A stretch of DNA of 64,000 nt from an uncultured Algimonas sp. (GCF_947498175.1 NZ_CANMJB010000002.1:248001-312000), one strand, 5' to 3'; counted from the stretch's first letter, positions 15,393-28,136 are shown. Translations and numbers: made by a program. Notes: generated by a model from the sequence alone, not told the origin.

Positions 15393-16082
15393 ATGCGTAT
15401 TCTCGTCGTCGAAGACGATCCCGACCTGTCGCGCCAGCTCAAGCAGGTGCTGAAGGAACAGGGCTATGCCGTGGACGTGGCGACGGACGGGGTCGAAGGG
15501 CATTTCCTGGGCGATACCGAACCCTATGACGCCGTCGTGCTGGATCTCGGCCTGCCGCAGATCGACGGTGTGTCGATCCTTCAGAAATGGCGCGCCGACG
15601 ACCGCAAGATGCCGGTGCTGATCCTGACCGCGCGCGACCAGTGGAGCGAGAAGGTCGCCGGGTTCGACGCCGGGGCCGACGACTATCTGACCAAGCCGTT
15701 CCACACGGAGGAATTGCTGGCCCGCCTGCGGGCGCTGCTGCGCCGGGCGGCCGGGCATACGACTGATACGATCGAGCTGGGCGACCTGGTCGTGGACAAC
15801 CGGGCGGCGCGGGCCTTCGTCGGGGGCATGGGCATCAAGCTGACCAGCCATGAATTCCGCCTGCTGGCCTATATGGCCGCGCATAAGGGCCGGGTGATCT
15901 CGCGCACCGAGATGGTCGAACATATCTACGACCAGGATTTCGACCGCGACAGCAACACGATCGAGGTCTTCATCGGACGGCTGCGCAAGAAGATCGGCAC
16001 GGACCGGATCGAGACCGTGCGCGGCCTGGGCTATAGGCTGGTCGATCCGGACGCGCCGGACGACGCGCCTGCCGCCGGATAG
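15393..16082 (+). CDS. OmpR/PhoP-type response regulator
   Basis: 229-residue DNA-binding regulator. The receiver domain has acidic pocket EDD at residues 7-9, phosphoacceptor Asp51 (VVLDLGLP), Thr and Lys in LTARD and TKPFH. The winged-helix domain is at about 130-220 (LTSHEFRLLAYMAAHKG, DSNTIEVFIGRLRKKIG). It is followed at once by a PhoQ-like kinase and preceded by a PepSY protein, an arrangement common for PhoPQ-like systems of alphaproteobacteria. The target genes are unknown. Confidence 0.9.
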   Translation: MRILVVEDDPDLSRQLKQVLKEQGYAVDVATDGVEGHFLGDTEPYDAVVLDLGLPQIDGVSILQKWRADDRKMPVLILTARDQWSEKVAGFDAGADDYLTKPFHTEELLARLRALLRRAAGHTTDTIELGDLVVDNRAARAFVGGMGIKLTSHEFRLLAYMAAHKGRVISRTEMVEHIYDQDFDRDSNTIEVFIGRLRKKIGTDRIETVRGLGYRLVDPDAPDDAPAAG

Positions 16083-16083
16083 G

Positions 16084-17481
16084 GTGCCGGACGGCCCCAA
16101 TCCGTCGCTCGTCTCCCGGCTCGTCCGGGCGGCGCTGTTATGGACCGTCCCGGCGCTGCTCATCACATTGCTTCTGCTGACCTGGTTCTATCGCAATACG
16201 GTCTACAGCTCTTTCGACGATCCGCTGGAATCGGCCGTGACGGCGCTGATCGCGTCGGTCGAGGTCTCACCGGACGATGGCGGGCTGACGCTGACGCGCC
16301 AGCCGCTCGACCCGCGCTATCAACGCGCCTTGTCGGGACGGTACTGGCTGATCGGGCGGGTCGGCTCCGACGGGACGGTCGTGCCCGTCATCGCCTCGCG
16401 GTCGCTCTACGGCGAGAGCGTGCGGTTGGCGGCGGACGCGCGGGCCGAACTGGCCGCCTCCAGCGGCGAACCCGTGCGCGTCTCCGCGCAAGGCCCCAAT
16501 GCGGACGAGCCGCTCCGGGTCGTGGCGCGCGAAGTCTTCCTGTCCGGAATGCCGGCGCCGGTCGCGGTGCTGGCGGCGGCCGACCGCCGCCCGGCCACCC
16601 GTTCGATCCAGCGCTTCGCCGGGGCGGCGCTGCTGCTGATGGGGCTGCTGACGGCCGGACTGCTCGCGGCCGTCTATGCACAGGTGCGGCTGGGATTGCG
16701 CCCGCTCTTCGAGCTGGCTAGTCGCGTGGCCGCCGTGCGCGAAGGGCGCGTGACCAGTGTCGGAGGCCGCTACCCGGCGGAGATCGCGGGCGTCGCGGAC
16801 GAGCTGAACTCCCTGATCGCCCATAACCGCAACGTGGTCGAACGGGCGCAGACCCATGTCGGAAATCTGGCGCACGGGCTGAAGACCCCCATTGCCGTAT
16901 TGCGCAACGAAGCCGGGCTGGAACCGACCGTCGCCGCCGACGTCGTGCGGCGCCAGACCGAGGCCATGTCGGCGCAGGTCGATCATCATCTGCGCCGTGC
17001 CCGCGCGGCCGCGCGCGGTCAGGCCATCGGCCTGTCCTGCGAGGTGGACGACGTCATCGGCGCACTGGCCCGGACCTTGCCGCGTATCCACCGCGACAAG
17101 GACTTCATCATCGAGGTGGACGGCCAGGCGGGGTTGCGCTTCCGTGGCGACAAGCGCGATCTGGAAGACATGGTCGGCAATCTGATGGACAATGCGGCGA
17201 AATGGACCGGATCGCGCATCGACGTGGTCCGTCGAGGGGACGGTCCCGATCTATGCATTTCCATCGACGATGACGGTCCCGGCATTCCGGAGGAAGAGCT
17301 GGAAACGGCGTTGAAGCGCGGCGCGCGGCTGGACGAAGCCACGCCCGGTTCCGGCCTCGGCCTGGCCATCGTCAGCGATCTGGCCGAAGCCTATGGCGGG
17401 ACGCTGTCGCTGCGGCGCTCCATGCTGGGCGGCTTGCAGGCCGAACTGCACCTTCCCCGCGCCTTGAAGGACGGACGATGA
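16084..17481 (+). CDS. PhoQ-like sensor histidine kinase
   Basis: 465-residue membrane kinase. Two membrane helices (about residues 15-36 and 176-200) enclose a periplasmic sensor domain; a HAMP-like linker follows. The phosphoacceptor is His264 in NLAHGLKTPIAVLRNEA, the atypical H-box of PhoQ-type kinases. The ATPase domain has N-box MVGNLMDNAAKW, DDGPGIP and GSGLGLAIV. The start is GTG 16084, one base after the regulator stop, so the pair is one operon. It overlaps the methyltransferase gene by ATGA. Partner: the response regulator at 15393. Confidence 0.9.
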   Translation: MPDGPNPSLVSRLVRAALLWTVPALLITLLLLTWFYRNTVYSSFDDPLESAVTALIASVEVSPDDGGLTLTRQPLDPRYQRALSGRYWLIGRVGSDGTVVPVIASRSLYGESVRLAADARAELAASSGEPVRVSAQGPNADEPLRVVAREVFLSGMPAPVAVLAAADRRPATRSIQRFAGAALLLMGLLTAGLLAAVYAQVRLGLRPLFELASRVAAVREGRVTSVGGRYPAEIAGVADELNSLIAHNRNVVERAQTHVGNLAHGLKTPIAVLRNEAGLEPTVAADVVRRQTEAMSAQVDHHLRRARAAARGQAIGLSCEVDDVIGALARTLPRIHRDKDFIIEVDGQAGLRFRGDKRDLEDMVGNLMDNAAKWTGSRIDVVRRGDGPDLCISIDDDGPGIPEEELETALKRGARLDEATPGSGLGLAIVSDLAEAYGGTLSLRRSMLGGLQAELHLPRALKDGR

Positions 17482-18098
17482 CGGATAAGCCGATCGCGCT
17501 GGAAAATCGCGCGCAGGAGGGGAACCGGCTGTTCTCGCCCAGCGCGGGCCGCAACAAGGCGGTCATCGCGGACTGGTTGGCGGCGCAGCTGCCGCCCGCT
17601 GCGCGCGTGCTCGAAGCCGGGTCCGGCACGGGCGAACACGGAGCGGCGCTGGGCGAACGACGGCCCGACATCACCTGGCAGTATAGCGATCCGGACGCCG
17701 CGTCGCGCGCCAGCCAGGAAGCATGGGCGCGGGAGGGATGGCCTAAACCGCTCGCGCTCGATCTGGCGCAGGAGGCGTGGTGGTCCGGACTGGGGCGGTT
17801 CGATGCCGTCTTCTGCGCCAACATGATCCACATTGCGCCGATCGAGGCGGCGCAGGGCCTGGCGGCGGGGGCGGCGCAGCTGACCGACACGGTCATGCTC
17901 TACGGGCCGTTCCTGTTCGGCGGCGACAGCGCGCCGTCCAATCTGGAATTCGACGCGTCGCTGAAGCGGCGCGACCCGCGCTGGGGTGTGCGGGAGTGGG
18001 AAAGCGTTAAGCATATCTTTCGGAATGCGGGCTTTAATCGCGCCGAACGCCATGACATGCCCCGCAACAACCACATTGTGAGGCTATCGCGGCATTGA
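17478..18098 (+). CDS. DUF938 family SAM-dependent methyltransferase-like protein
   Basis: 206-residue protein with the DUF938 pattern: ENRAQEGNRLFSPSAGRNK at the N-terminus, the SAM-binding motif VLEAGSGTGEHGAAL, DAVFCANMIHIAPIEAAQGL, and the late NLEFDASLKRRDPRWGVREWE. Family members are predicted methyltransferases of unknown substrate. The start overlaps the kinase stop (ATGA), so it is probably co-transcribed with the two-component system. Confidence 0.9.
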   Translation: MTDKPIALENRAQEGNRLFSPSAGRNKAVIADWLAAQLPPAARVLEAGSGTGEHGAALGERRPDITWQYSDPDAASRASQEAWAREGWPKPLALDLAQEAWWSGLGRFDAVFCANMIHIAPIEAAQGLAAGAAQLTDTVMLYGPFLFGGDSAPSNLEFDASLKRRDPRWGVREWESVKHIFRNAGFNRAERHDMPRNNHIVRLSRH

Positions 18099-18116
18099 AA
18101 ACTCACGGAGCCCGCG

Positions 18117-19634
18117 ATGCGCCATTTCCGCAAAGCCGCCTTTATCGTCGCCGCCAGTCTCATCGGCTGGGCCGGGCCGGGCCACGCCCAGACCGTCCCG
18201 ACGATCGACATCCGCACGCCACCCGCGCCGCAGGCCTATGAGCCGTTGCGCGACGGGGCCGGCGGGGCCGTCGCGGCGCCGCAGACCGTGCCGCAAGCGC
18301 TGACCGGGCAGCCGCAGATTCCGCAGTCCCTGATGCAGACGCCGATCTCCGGCCTGCCGTCCATTGCCGATCTGGTCGAACGGGTCAGCCAGTCCACGGT
18401 CAACATCATCGTGACCACGGCGACCGGCGAGATGCTGTCCGAAGGGCAGGGGTCCGGCTTCATCATCAGCGCGGACCGCGAAGTCGTCACGAACTACCAT
18501 GTGATCGAGGGCGGGGAGACGATCGAGGTCGAGTTCAATGACGGCCGCCGCTTTCCGGCGCGCATCCTCGGCACGGACGAGGAGACCGATCTCGCACTGC
18601 TGACCTTCGATGCGGCCGGGGCCTTTCCCCATGTCGCCTTCCACCGCGGGGCGCCGACGCGCATCGGCGACTGGGTCGTGGCGATCGGCAATCCGTTCGG
18701 CATCGGGCAGAGCACGTCGCTGGGCGTCATTTCCGCCATCGGGCGCACGCGCGTCGATAGCGGGTCCTTCGTGGACTACATCCAGACGGACGCCACCATC
18801 AATCGCGGCAATTCCGGCGGTCCGCTGTTCAATCTGGACGGCGAGGTCGTCGGCGTGAATTCGGCGATCTATTCGCCGACCGGCGCATCGGTCGGGATCG
18901 CCTTCGTCATTCCGCATGAAACGGCCGAGACCGTGGTCACGGCGATCCGCCGCGACGGACGGGTGCGCCGCGGTTACATGGGGGCGGGGCTGCGCGACGC
19001 CGTCTTCGAAATGGACGGCCGTCCCGGCATTTTCAAATCCGGCGCCATGGTCAACAATCTCGTCCCGGGCAGCCCGGCGGAAGTCTACGGCCTGAAGATC
19101 GACGACATCATCCTGCGCATCGACGACGCGCCGGTGCGCAACTCGGTCGAGGCGACCCGCGCCATCGGCAAACTGGCTCCGGGCGACGTGGCGACGATCA
19201 TCTATGAGCGCGACAAGAAGACGTACGAAGTGCAGGTCGCCATCGGCGAACGTCCGGAAAAGGCCGATGTGGAGCGCGCCGCCGCGCTGAGCCGCGGCCT
19301 GCCGCCGCCCGCGCCCAAGGCCGCGCCCCACGCCAAGGTCAATATCGACACGGGCGTGCACGTGCTGGACATTTCCGAAGAATTCCGCACCGCCATCGGC
19401 ATGAGGGCGAACCAGACCGGCGTCTATGTCGAAAGCGTCGATCCGGGGTCGGAAGCCGAAGCGGCCGGGTTCAAGATCGGGCAGGTCCTGCTGGCGGCGG
19501 AGGCCGCGCCGATCGCGGATGCGGATGCATGGCGCTCCATCGTGCTGAATGCGAAACTGGCCAAGAAAGGCGGGCTCCGCATCCGCCTGCGCCGCAAGGA
19601 AGGCGGCGAGGCGACCCTCAACCTGCCTTTATAG
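18117..19634 (+). CDS. Deg/HtrA-type periplasmic serine protease with PDZ domains
   Basis: 505-residue protein. A signal peptide ends near GPGHAQ (residue 25). The trypsin-like domain has the full triad: His128 (TNYHVIEGG), Asp158 (EETDLALL) and Ser233 (NRGNSGGPLF). A first PDZ domain (about 290-375) and a second one (about 415-500) follow, each with the GSxAExxGxKxGD/GQxxL pattern. It should degrade or refold damaged envelope proteins. It lies 18 bases after the DUF938 gene and before a second two-component system. Confidence 0.92.
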   Translation: MRHFRKAAFIVAASLIGWAGPGHAQTVPTIDIRTPPAPQAYEPLRDGAGGAVAAPQTVPQALTGQPQIPQSLMQTPISGLPSIADLVERVSQSTVNIIVTTATGEMLSEGQGSGFIISADREVVTNYHVIEGGETIEVEFNDGRRFPARILGTDEETDLALLTFDAAGAFPHVAFHRGAPTRIGDWVVAIGNPFGIGQSTSLGVISAIGRTRVDSGSFVDYIQTDATINRGNSGGPLFNLDGEVVGVNSAIYSPTGASVGIAFVIPHETAETVVTAIRRDGRVRRGYMGAGLRDAVFEMDGRPGIFKSGAMVNNLVPGSPAEVYGLKIDDIILRIDDAPVRNSVEATRAIGKLAPGDVATIIYERDKKTYEVQVAIGERPEKADVERAAALSRGLPPPAPKAAPHAKVNIDTGVHVLDISEEFRTAIGMRANQTGVYVESVDPGSEAEAAGFKIGQVLLAAEAAPIADADAWRSIVLNAKLAKKGGLRIRLRRKEGGEATLNLPL

Positions 19635-19799
19635 GGTCTTTGCCGCTCGCGCTGGCCGAGAGGGCCGGATTGCCGATTTTACATCTTGGCGGCCCCAACC
19701 TTACCGAATGGTCGTTATCTTTTTGCCGAGGCGTGCTTTACCCACATGGACAAAGCATTACCGGGCATTGGCGTCCGGAGGGTAGATGGAGACCGTCCG

Positions 19800-20471
19800 A
19801 TGAGGATTTTGGTAGTCGAAGACGATGAGGTCGCGGCCGAATACGTCAAGAAAGGCCTGACGGAGGCCGGGCATGTCGTCGATCTGGCCGGCGACGGAGA
19901 GGTCGCCCTGGAAATGGCCAACGCGGCGGATTACGACGCGCTGATCCTGGACCGGATGCTGCCCAAGCGCGACGGGCTGGAAGTGCTGTCGGACTTGCGC
20001 GAGGCGGGCGACGCCACGCCCGTGCTGATCCTCTCCGCGCTCGGCGAGACCGACCACAAGGTCGAGGGCTTGCGCGCCGGCGGCGACGACTATCTCGCCA
20101 AACCCTATTCCTTCACCGAACTGTTGGCCCGCGTCGAGGCGATCGGCCGCCGGTCCGACCCGACTGCGGCCGTGACCAAATTGAAGGTCGGCGATCTGGA
20201 AATGGATCTTCTGGCCCGCACGGTCCACCGCGCCGGACAGAAAGTCCTGCTGCAACCGCGCGAATTCCGCTTGCTGGAATGCCTGATGCGCAACGCAGGG
20301 CGGGTCGTGACCCGGACCATGCTGCTGGAGAAGGTGTGGGATTACCATTTCGACCCCCAGACCAATGTGATCGACGTCCATATCTCCCGTCTGCGCGGCA
20401 AGATCGACAAGGAGTTCGACACGCCGTTGCTGCACACGGTGCGCGGGGCGGGATACCGCCTGCAGCCCTGA
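19800..20471 (+). CDS. OmpR-type response regulator (CzcR/CopR-like)
   Basis: 223-residue regulator with receiver (EDD 7-9, phosphoacceptor Asp51 in LILDRMLPKRDG, AKPYSF) and winged-helix output domain (LLQPREFRLLECLMRN, NVIDVHISRLRGKID). The DRMLPKRDGLEVL form is typical of the CzcR/CopR/CusR branch, though metal sensing cannot be shown here. ATG 19800 has GGAGAC eight bases upstream; longer in-frame starts exist but lack homology. The cognate kinase follows after 13 bases. Confidence 0.9.
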   Translation: MRILVVEDDEVAAEYVKKGLTEAGHVVDLAGDGEVALEMANAADYDALILDRMLPKRDGLEVLSDLREAGDATPVLILSALGETDHKVEGLRAGGDDYLAKPYSFTELLARVEAIGRRSDPTAAVTKLKVGDLEMDLLARTVHRAGQKVLLQPREFRLLECLMRNAGRVVTRTMLLEKVWDYHFDPQTNVIDVHISRLRGKIDKEFDTPLLHTVRGAGYRLQP

Positions 20472-20484
20472 GGCGACGTCCGGA

Positions 20485-22112
20485 TTGCCCAAGCCTGACA
20501 ATCGTCACGATACCCGGACGTCCGGCGGTTTCGCCCGGACGCTCGGGCGTCTGTTCCGCAATACGGTCTTCCGGCTTACTCTGGTCGGGTCGTTGCTGTT
20601 CGGCGTGTCGCTGCTGGTCGCGCAACTGATCGTCTACGACCGGATCGTCACGTCGGAACTCCGTCTGGTCGATGAAGGGTTGCGCGACGATCTAGCCGAG
20701 ATCGACCGGCTATTCGTCATCAGCTCGCAAGTGGCCATCCAGAGAGCCAAGGAGCGCGGACTCCTTCCCGCAGACGCTACATTGCAATCGCCGGAAGCCC
20801 AGGAAATCTCCGGACGGATCGCGCGCGAAGTGGTTTCGGAGAGGCTGACCCAGCGCGATTTGGCTGAGGACAGATACTCGATGTTCGTTCTGGACGAAGT
20901 CAGGGTCGGTAAACTCATCACGGACGAGATCCTGGAAGAAGGGATCGAGGCCGATGTTCTCGAACAGTTCAAAAGCGAGAATCCCTTTCGCTACCGGGCA
21001 GTGTCATCCAATATGAATTTGACGACGGGTGAGATCGAGGACAGCCGCATCCAGGTGCTCGGACTCGTGCTTTGGAACATGGACCAGCGGATCGGCATCC
21101 TCATGGTCGGCCGCGACATCGAGCCGATCCTACGGAGCGGCGAGCGCATGCGCGCGGCCATCACGACCTCCTCGCTCATCGCCGTGCTGCTCGGCATCCT
21201 GTCCTCGATCTTCGTCGCCCGCCGTTTCGCCCGGCGCGTGGACAGTCTGAACAAGCTGGCCCGCGACGTTCAAGCCGGTCATCTGGACCGCCGCGCGCCG
21301 CGCACCTATTCCGAGGACGAAATGGACCGGCTGGCCGGGCACCTGAACGGCATGCTCGACCATATCGACCGGTTAATGCAGGCGATGCGATATGCCGGCG
21401 ACTCGGTCGCGCACGATCTGCGCACGCCCCTGACGCGCCTGCGCACGCGGCTGGAAACGGCGGCCGTCGAAGCGGGCGAAGGGCGCGAATCCGACGTCCT
21501 TTACGCCGCCGCCGCCGATGCGGACGAACTGCTCGGCACATTCGACGCCGTCCTGCGCATCGCGCGGCTGGAGGCGGGCGAACGCCGCGAATTGCTGCAG
21601 CCGCTCGATCCGAAGCCGGTTCTGGACGATCTGGCCGAACTGTACGAACCGGCCTGCGAGGACGCCGGACTGACGTTTTCGCACGATATCGGCAGCGGGC
21701 TGACGATCCTGGCCGATCGCGGGCTCTTGTCCCAGGCCGTGTCCAACCTGCTCGAAAACGCGATCAAATATGCGGGCGGCGGAGGCGGCACCCATATCGC
21801 CCTGATCGCGCGCAAGGGTCCGCGCGGGCAGGTCGAAATCGCCGTGGCCGATGACGGTCCCGGGATCCCGGCCTTCGAACGCGAGCGGGTGCGCGAACGT
21901 TTCGTGCGCCTGGACAAGAGCCGGACCCTGCCCGGTTCGGGCCTCGGCCTGGCATTGGTCGATGCGGTGGCCGAATTGCATCAGGCCGAGCTGCGGCTGG
22001 ATGCGGGTCTCGGCACCACGGACGAACAGCCGGGGCTGAGCGTGCAGTTAATCTTCCCGAAGGCGAAACCGGCCAAGGCGGGCAGCGCCCGGGAGACTCA
22101 GCCAGCGGACCG

Positions 22113-22116
<4 letters not shown>
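20485..22116 (+). CDS. sensor histidine kinase with HAMP domain
   Basis: 543-residue membrane kinase. A first membrane helix near residues 33-55, a periplasmic domain of about 160 residues and a second helix (about 212-235) precede the HAMP domain. His310 (SVAHDLRTPLTRLR) is the phosphoacceptor; N-box SNLLENAIKYA, DDGPGIPAFER and GSGLGLALV complete the ATPase. The start is annotated at TTG 20485 because no better start is seen near it. The C-terminal stop shares the CTAG with the convergent kinase gene. Partner: the regulator at 19800. Confidence 0.88.
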
Positions 22117-25145
<3,029 letters not shown>

Positions 25146-25223
25146 TGGATACAGTGAGCCTCCCCGTGCCGAATCACCCCAAATGAGTAACGGGCCGCCA
25201 TGGCACTGTCGAACCAAAACAAG

Positions 25224-25239
25224 GTTAACAGTCCGGTAA
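25224..25239 (-). promoter_or_regulatory. CtrA-box-like sequence upstream of PleC-like kinase gene
   Basis: On the minus strand the sequence reads TTAC-N7-TTAAC, one base from the CtrA consensus TTAA-N7-TTAAC. It lies about 80-95 bases before the start of the PleC-like kinase. Cell-cycle kinase genes are frequent CtrA targets in this group. This is a single match seen by eye. Confidence 0.35.
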
Positions 25240-25284
25240 GTCCGGCGGCCGGGCGCCGCAACCGACGGCTCAAATGCGACGCGC

Positions 25285-26016
25285 TCAGATGCGGCTTTCG
25301 ATCTCCGGTGCGCCGATGGCGTAGCCCTGCGCCGCATCGATGCCCAATGCGCTGACGAAATCGAGCAGGTTCTGCGTCTCGATGCCTTCGGCGATGAAAC
25401 GCACGCCGAGCGGTTCGCGCAGGGACAATAGCGCTTTCAGGATCGCCAGATCGCGCGCATTCGCGCTGGCGGCGGCGACGAACCCGCCGTCGATCTTCAG
25501 CCAGCTGGCGGGCAGGGCGCGCAAGTAACGGATCGAGGCGGCACCAGCGCCCACATCGTCCAGGCAGACGGGATGGCCGCGTTTGATCAGTTCGGACAAC
25601 AGGCTTTCGGCCAGGTCCAGCCGGTCCATGTCCCAGCTTTCGGTCAATTCGATCAACAGTCGCGACGGATCGGCCGTCAGCGCCGTCAGGCAGGCCATGA
25701 CGGACGGCATGAACGTCTCTCGGTCCACGGACGCCCCCGACAGGTTGATGGCGATGCCGGGACCGCTGGGGTCGGCGTTCAGGACGAGGATGGCCTGGGC
25801 CAGCATGGACAGGTCGAGATCGCGGATGACGCCCGAAATCTCCGCCGGGCGCAACACCCCCGGCGTGCCTTGTCCCTGGAACCGGACCAGCCATTCGTAA
25901 TGATGCACATGGCCATCACCGAGATCGACAATGGGCTGGCGCATCACGGTATAAAGCTGTTCGGACACATGGGCCCGAAAGCCCGCAGCGGTCAGCACAT
26001 TGGAACGTTCGGGCAT
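25285..26016 (-). CDS. EAL-domain cyclic-di-GMP phosphodiesterase-like protein
   Basis: 243-residue stand-alone EAL domain. Motifs in order: EWLVRF (EAL position, ExLxR), NLSGAS, ELTES, DDVGAG (DDFG position), KIDGGF, EGIET and QGYAIGAPE. The metal- and base-coordinating residues (E, N, E, DD, K, E, Q) appear kept; DDFG has become DDVG. It could therefore still hydrolyse c-di-GMP, or act as a receptor. It has the same orientation as the PleC-like gene, which starts 140 bases further on. Confidence 0.82.
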   Translation of the reverse strand: MPERSNVLTAAGFRAHVSEQLYTVMRQPIVDLGDGHVHHYEWLVRFQGQGTPGVLRPAEISGVIRDLDLSMLAQAILVLNADPSGPGIAINLSGASVDRETFMPSVMACLTALTADPSRLLIELTESWDMDRLDLAESLLSELIKRGHPVCLDDVGAGAASIRYLRALPASWLKIDGGFVAAASANARDLAILKALLSLREPLGVRFIAEGIETQNLLDFVSALGIDAAQGYAIGAPEIESRI

Positions 26017-26092
26017 TCCGGCACTGTTGACCGGAAGAGGCTAAAATGTGGTGAACGGTATAGATGCCGGCCGGGTCGTAGGCGAAGGGCGG

Positions 26093-26227
26093 TCAGAGCG
26101 CCGCCATTCCGGTGACAAAGCCATCCAGGAAGGCTTCGCCGTACAGTGAAAGGAAGCCGTACACCGCCAGGCCGATGACGAAGCCTTTTTTGCTGAACGT
26201 CTTCCAGATCGCATTCAGAGATTTCAT
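26093..26227 (-). CDS. 44-aa single-helix membrane protein
   Basis: A short frame from ATG 26227 to TGA 26093, with GGAGC about nine bases before the start. The peptide has a basic N-terminus (MKSLNAIWKTFSKKG), one hydrophobic helix (VIGLAVYGFLSLYG) and a C-terminal LDGFVTGM. Another tiny gene at 27950-28096 has the same plan and a similar LVDGVIAGV ending. Good start signal and the recurring pattern make it likely real. Function unknown. Confidence 0.55.
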   Translation of the reverse strand: MKSLNAIWKTFSKKGFVIGLAVYGFLSLYGEAFLDGFVTGMAAL

Positions 26228-26369
26228 CGGTCGTGCTCCGTCAGATCGGAAAAGCGGATGTTGCTTTTCCTATCGTTTTGCCCTTCACATGGCAATGAGG
26301 GCGGCGACGGACAGAGGCGAGGTCCGGTGGTGCAGATCGCCGGACAGGCTCGATGGGGAGACGCGAACC

Positions 26370-26936
26370 ATGACACGGAAAGCCCGCTTCCGCTTCCCGA
26401 AGTTCCAGACCGTCGGGTCGATCAGCGCCATGGTCGTGGCGGTCGCCTCGCTCTTCGTAGCATGGGACGAGGCCAACAGCGTGCGGCGCCAACAGGCGGC
26501 CGCAGTCCTGCCGATCATCAAGATCGCGACGCCCTTCATGAACGATGCGTCCGACCGCAGTTTCCGGATCAACGTCTCGAATGTCGGCGTCGGCCCGGCC
26601 TTCATCGACAAGGCCGACATTCGCTGGAACGGCCAGTCTCTCCAGAGCATCGAAGCGCTCCGTCCTCTTATCGCCGACACCGCCGGTGACGCAGCGTTCT
26701 GGACATCGAGACTCGAAGGGCAGATCCTGGGTGGCGGCGAAACATTGCTGATGTTCGAAGTGGATTGGGATCCGGTTCGAGACGGGGCGGCAAGGGCGGC
26801 GGCATCGACGGCCACGTCGGTCTGGGATGATCTGACGATAACCGCCTGCTATTGCTCGGTCTATGACCGCTGCTGGGTCACGGAAATGAACCGGACCGGT
26901 CGGCCGGACCGCGTGGACAGCTGCGATAAGCCCTGA
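26370..26936 (+). CDS. hypothetical membrane-anchored protein
   Basis: 188-residue protein. ATG 26370 has GGGGAGA nine bases upstream; the frame is open further upstream but without support. One membrane helix (about residues 14-33, SISAMVVAVASLFVAW) is followed by a soluble domain with beta-strand character (FRINVSNVGVGPAFIDKADIRW, LLMFEVDWDP) and four cysteines near the C-terminus (ACYCSVYDRCW, SCDKP). I do not recognise a family. It converges with the DUF5694 gene. Confidence 0.65.
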   Translation: MTRKARFRFPKFQTVGSISAMVVAVASLFVAWDEANSVRRQQAAAVLPIIKIATPFMNDASDRSFRINVSNVGVGPAFIDKADIRWNGQSLQSIEALRPLIADTAGDAAFWTSRLEGQILGGGETLLMFEVDWDPVRDGAARAAASTATSVWDDLTITACYCSVYDRCWVTEMNRTGRPDRVDSCDKP

Positions 26937-26940
26937 GGAG

Positions 26941-27843
26941 CTATTCGCGGCTTAGCCGGTCCGCGCGTTGCAGATAGGGCAGCACCGGCTCCAGCCGGTA
27001 GCCGTCCATCTCCTCGATGATGTGCCGCAGCCAGTGCCCGTGACCCGCGCCGTAGACCATGACGATGCGGTCGCCCGGCTCCGCGACCTGCACCAGCTTG
27101 TTGACGATCTTGGCGTTGCGCAGGAACCAATAGGCGGCCAGCTCGGGCCCGGGTTGTCGCTCGCCCGCGCCGAGCTTGATGGCGTTCCAGTAGAAATCGT
27201 CAGTGAAGGCCGGGCCGTTCATCAGCATCAGCAGGGCCGGTATCGTGCCGGTTTTCTGCAAGGCCTCGAATTCCGCATTGAAGCCGTCCCAGTTCGACAG
27301 GGCCGACAGTTCGGCCTCGCGATCCGCGTCCTTGGCGAATTCCGACAAAGGGCCGTAGGGAAAATAGTCGGGTTCGCCGTCCACAGGTTGCTCGTCGACG
27401 GCATAAACCCGTTCGATGCCGGTCAGGGCCGCCAGGCGATGGCCGATTTGGATACGCTCGTTGCGCACGCTCGACAGTTTGGACGGCTCGTACTCGGCCC
27501 AGACCGGATCGTCATAAGGCGGCTCGGCGACACGCTCCACCGCGATGGCGGTCGGCTCGAATTCGGCCAGGACGTCCGCCAAGATTGCAAGTTCCGCCTG
27601 CCGCTTTGGCGCCAGAACGTCCTCGGCCTCCAGATTGTTCAGATCCCGTCCGGGATTGGAGAAATGGTAGGTGCCCAGCACCATGACCGTGACATCGTCC
27701 GTGCCGGACTGCGCCGACGCCGGACCGGCTGCGCCGACAACCGCCCAGACCAGCAGCAGCCGGAGCCCGGCCTTGAGGCGCGCGGCGATGAAAGGTGTTT
27801 GCGCTTTGGTCATGGACATGTCCCGCAAGTGTCTGATCGGCAT
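26941..27843 (-). CDS. DUF5694 family secreted protein (TraB/ChaN-like)
   Basis: 300-residue protein with an N-terminal signal peptide ending at GPASAQ. The mature part starts with VTVMVLGTYHFSNPGRDL and ends with a GDRIVMVYGAGHGHWLRH segment, the pattern of DUF5694 proteins, which resemble the TraB/GumN and ChaN-like folds with conserved GTxHF and GxGH motifs. Enzymatic role unproven. Starts at 27843 or, better placed for the signal peptide, 27813 are possible. Probably periplasmic. Confidence 0.82.
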   Translation of the reverse strand: MPIRHLRDMSMTKAQTPFIAARLKAGLRLLLVWAVVGAAGPASAQSGTDDVTVMVLGTYHFSNPGRDLNNLEAEDVLAPKRQAELAILADVLAEFEPTAIAVERVAEPPYDDPVWAEYEPSKLSSVRNERIQIGHRLAALTGIERVYAVDEQPVDGEPDYFPYGPLSEFAKDADREAELSALSNWDGFNAEFEALQKTGTIPALLMLMNGPAFTDDFYWNAIKLGAGERQPGPELAAYWFLRNAKIVNKLVQVAEPGDRIVMVYGAGHGHWLRHIIEEMDGYRLEPVLPYLQRADRLSRE

Positions 27844-27949
27844 GAAAGCTCATCGCCTCTGCAAAGAGACAAGCGGCAATCGCCGGGCGAGCCGGACTCC
27901 GTCATCGTGACCGGCAAGCGGCCGAACCCTTGGCGGGCGGTCGCGATCC

Positions 27950-28096
27950 CTAGAACTCCGCGATCGCCTCCGTCACGCCCGCGATGACGCCATCAACCAA
28001 AGGGACGCTGTAATGGAAGAAGAAGGCGAAGATCAGCCCCATGATCGCAAGATCTTTGTTGCTATAGATCTTCTTGGACCATTTCGACTTCGACAT
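27950..28096 (-). CDS. 48-aa single-helix membrane protein
   Basis: From ATG 28096, with GGGAGA eight bases upstream, to TAG 27950. Basic N-terminus (MSKSKWSKKIYSNKD), one hydrophobic helix (AIMGLIFAFFFHYSVPL), then VDGVIAGVTEAIAEF. Its plan resembles the 44-residue peptide at 26093-26227. It follows the pepN stop at 41 bases on the same strand, so it may be co-transcribed with pepN. Function unknown. Confidence 0.6.
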   Translation of the reverse strand: MSKSKWSKKIYSNKDLAIMGLIFAFFFHYSVPLVDGVIAGVTEAIAEF

Positions 28097-28136
28097 GGGG
28101 CATCTCCCGGAATTGGCTATCGTCGACCCTGACCTA

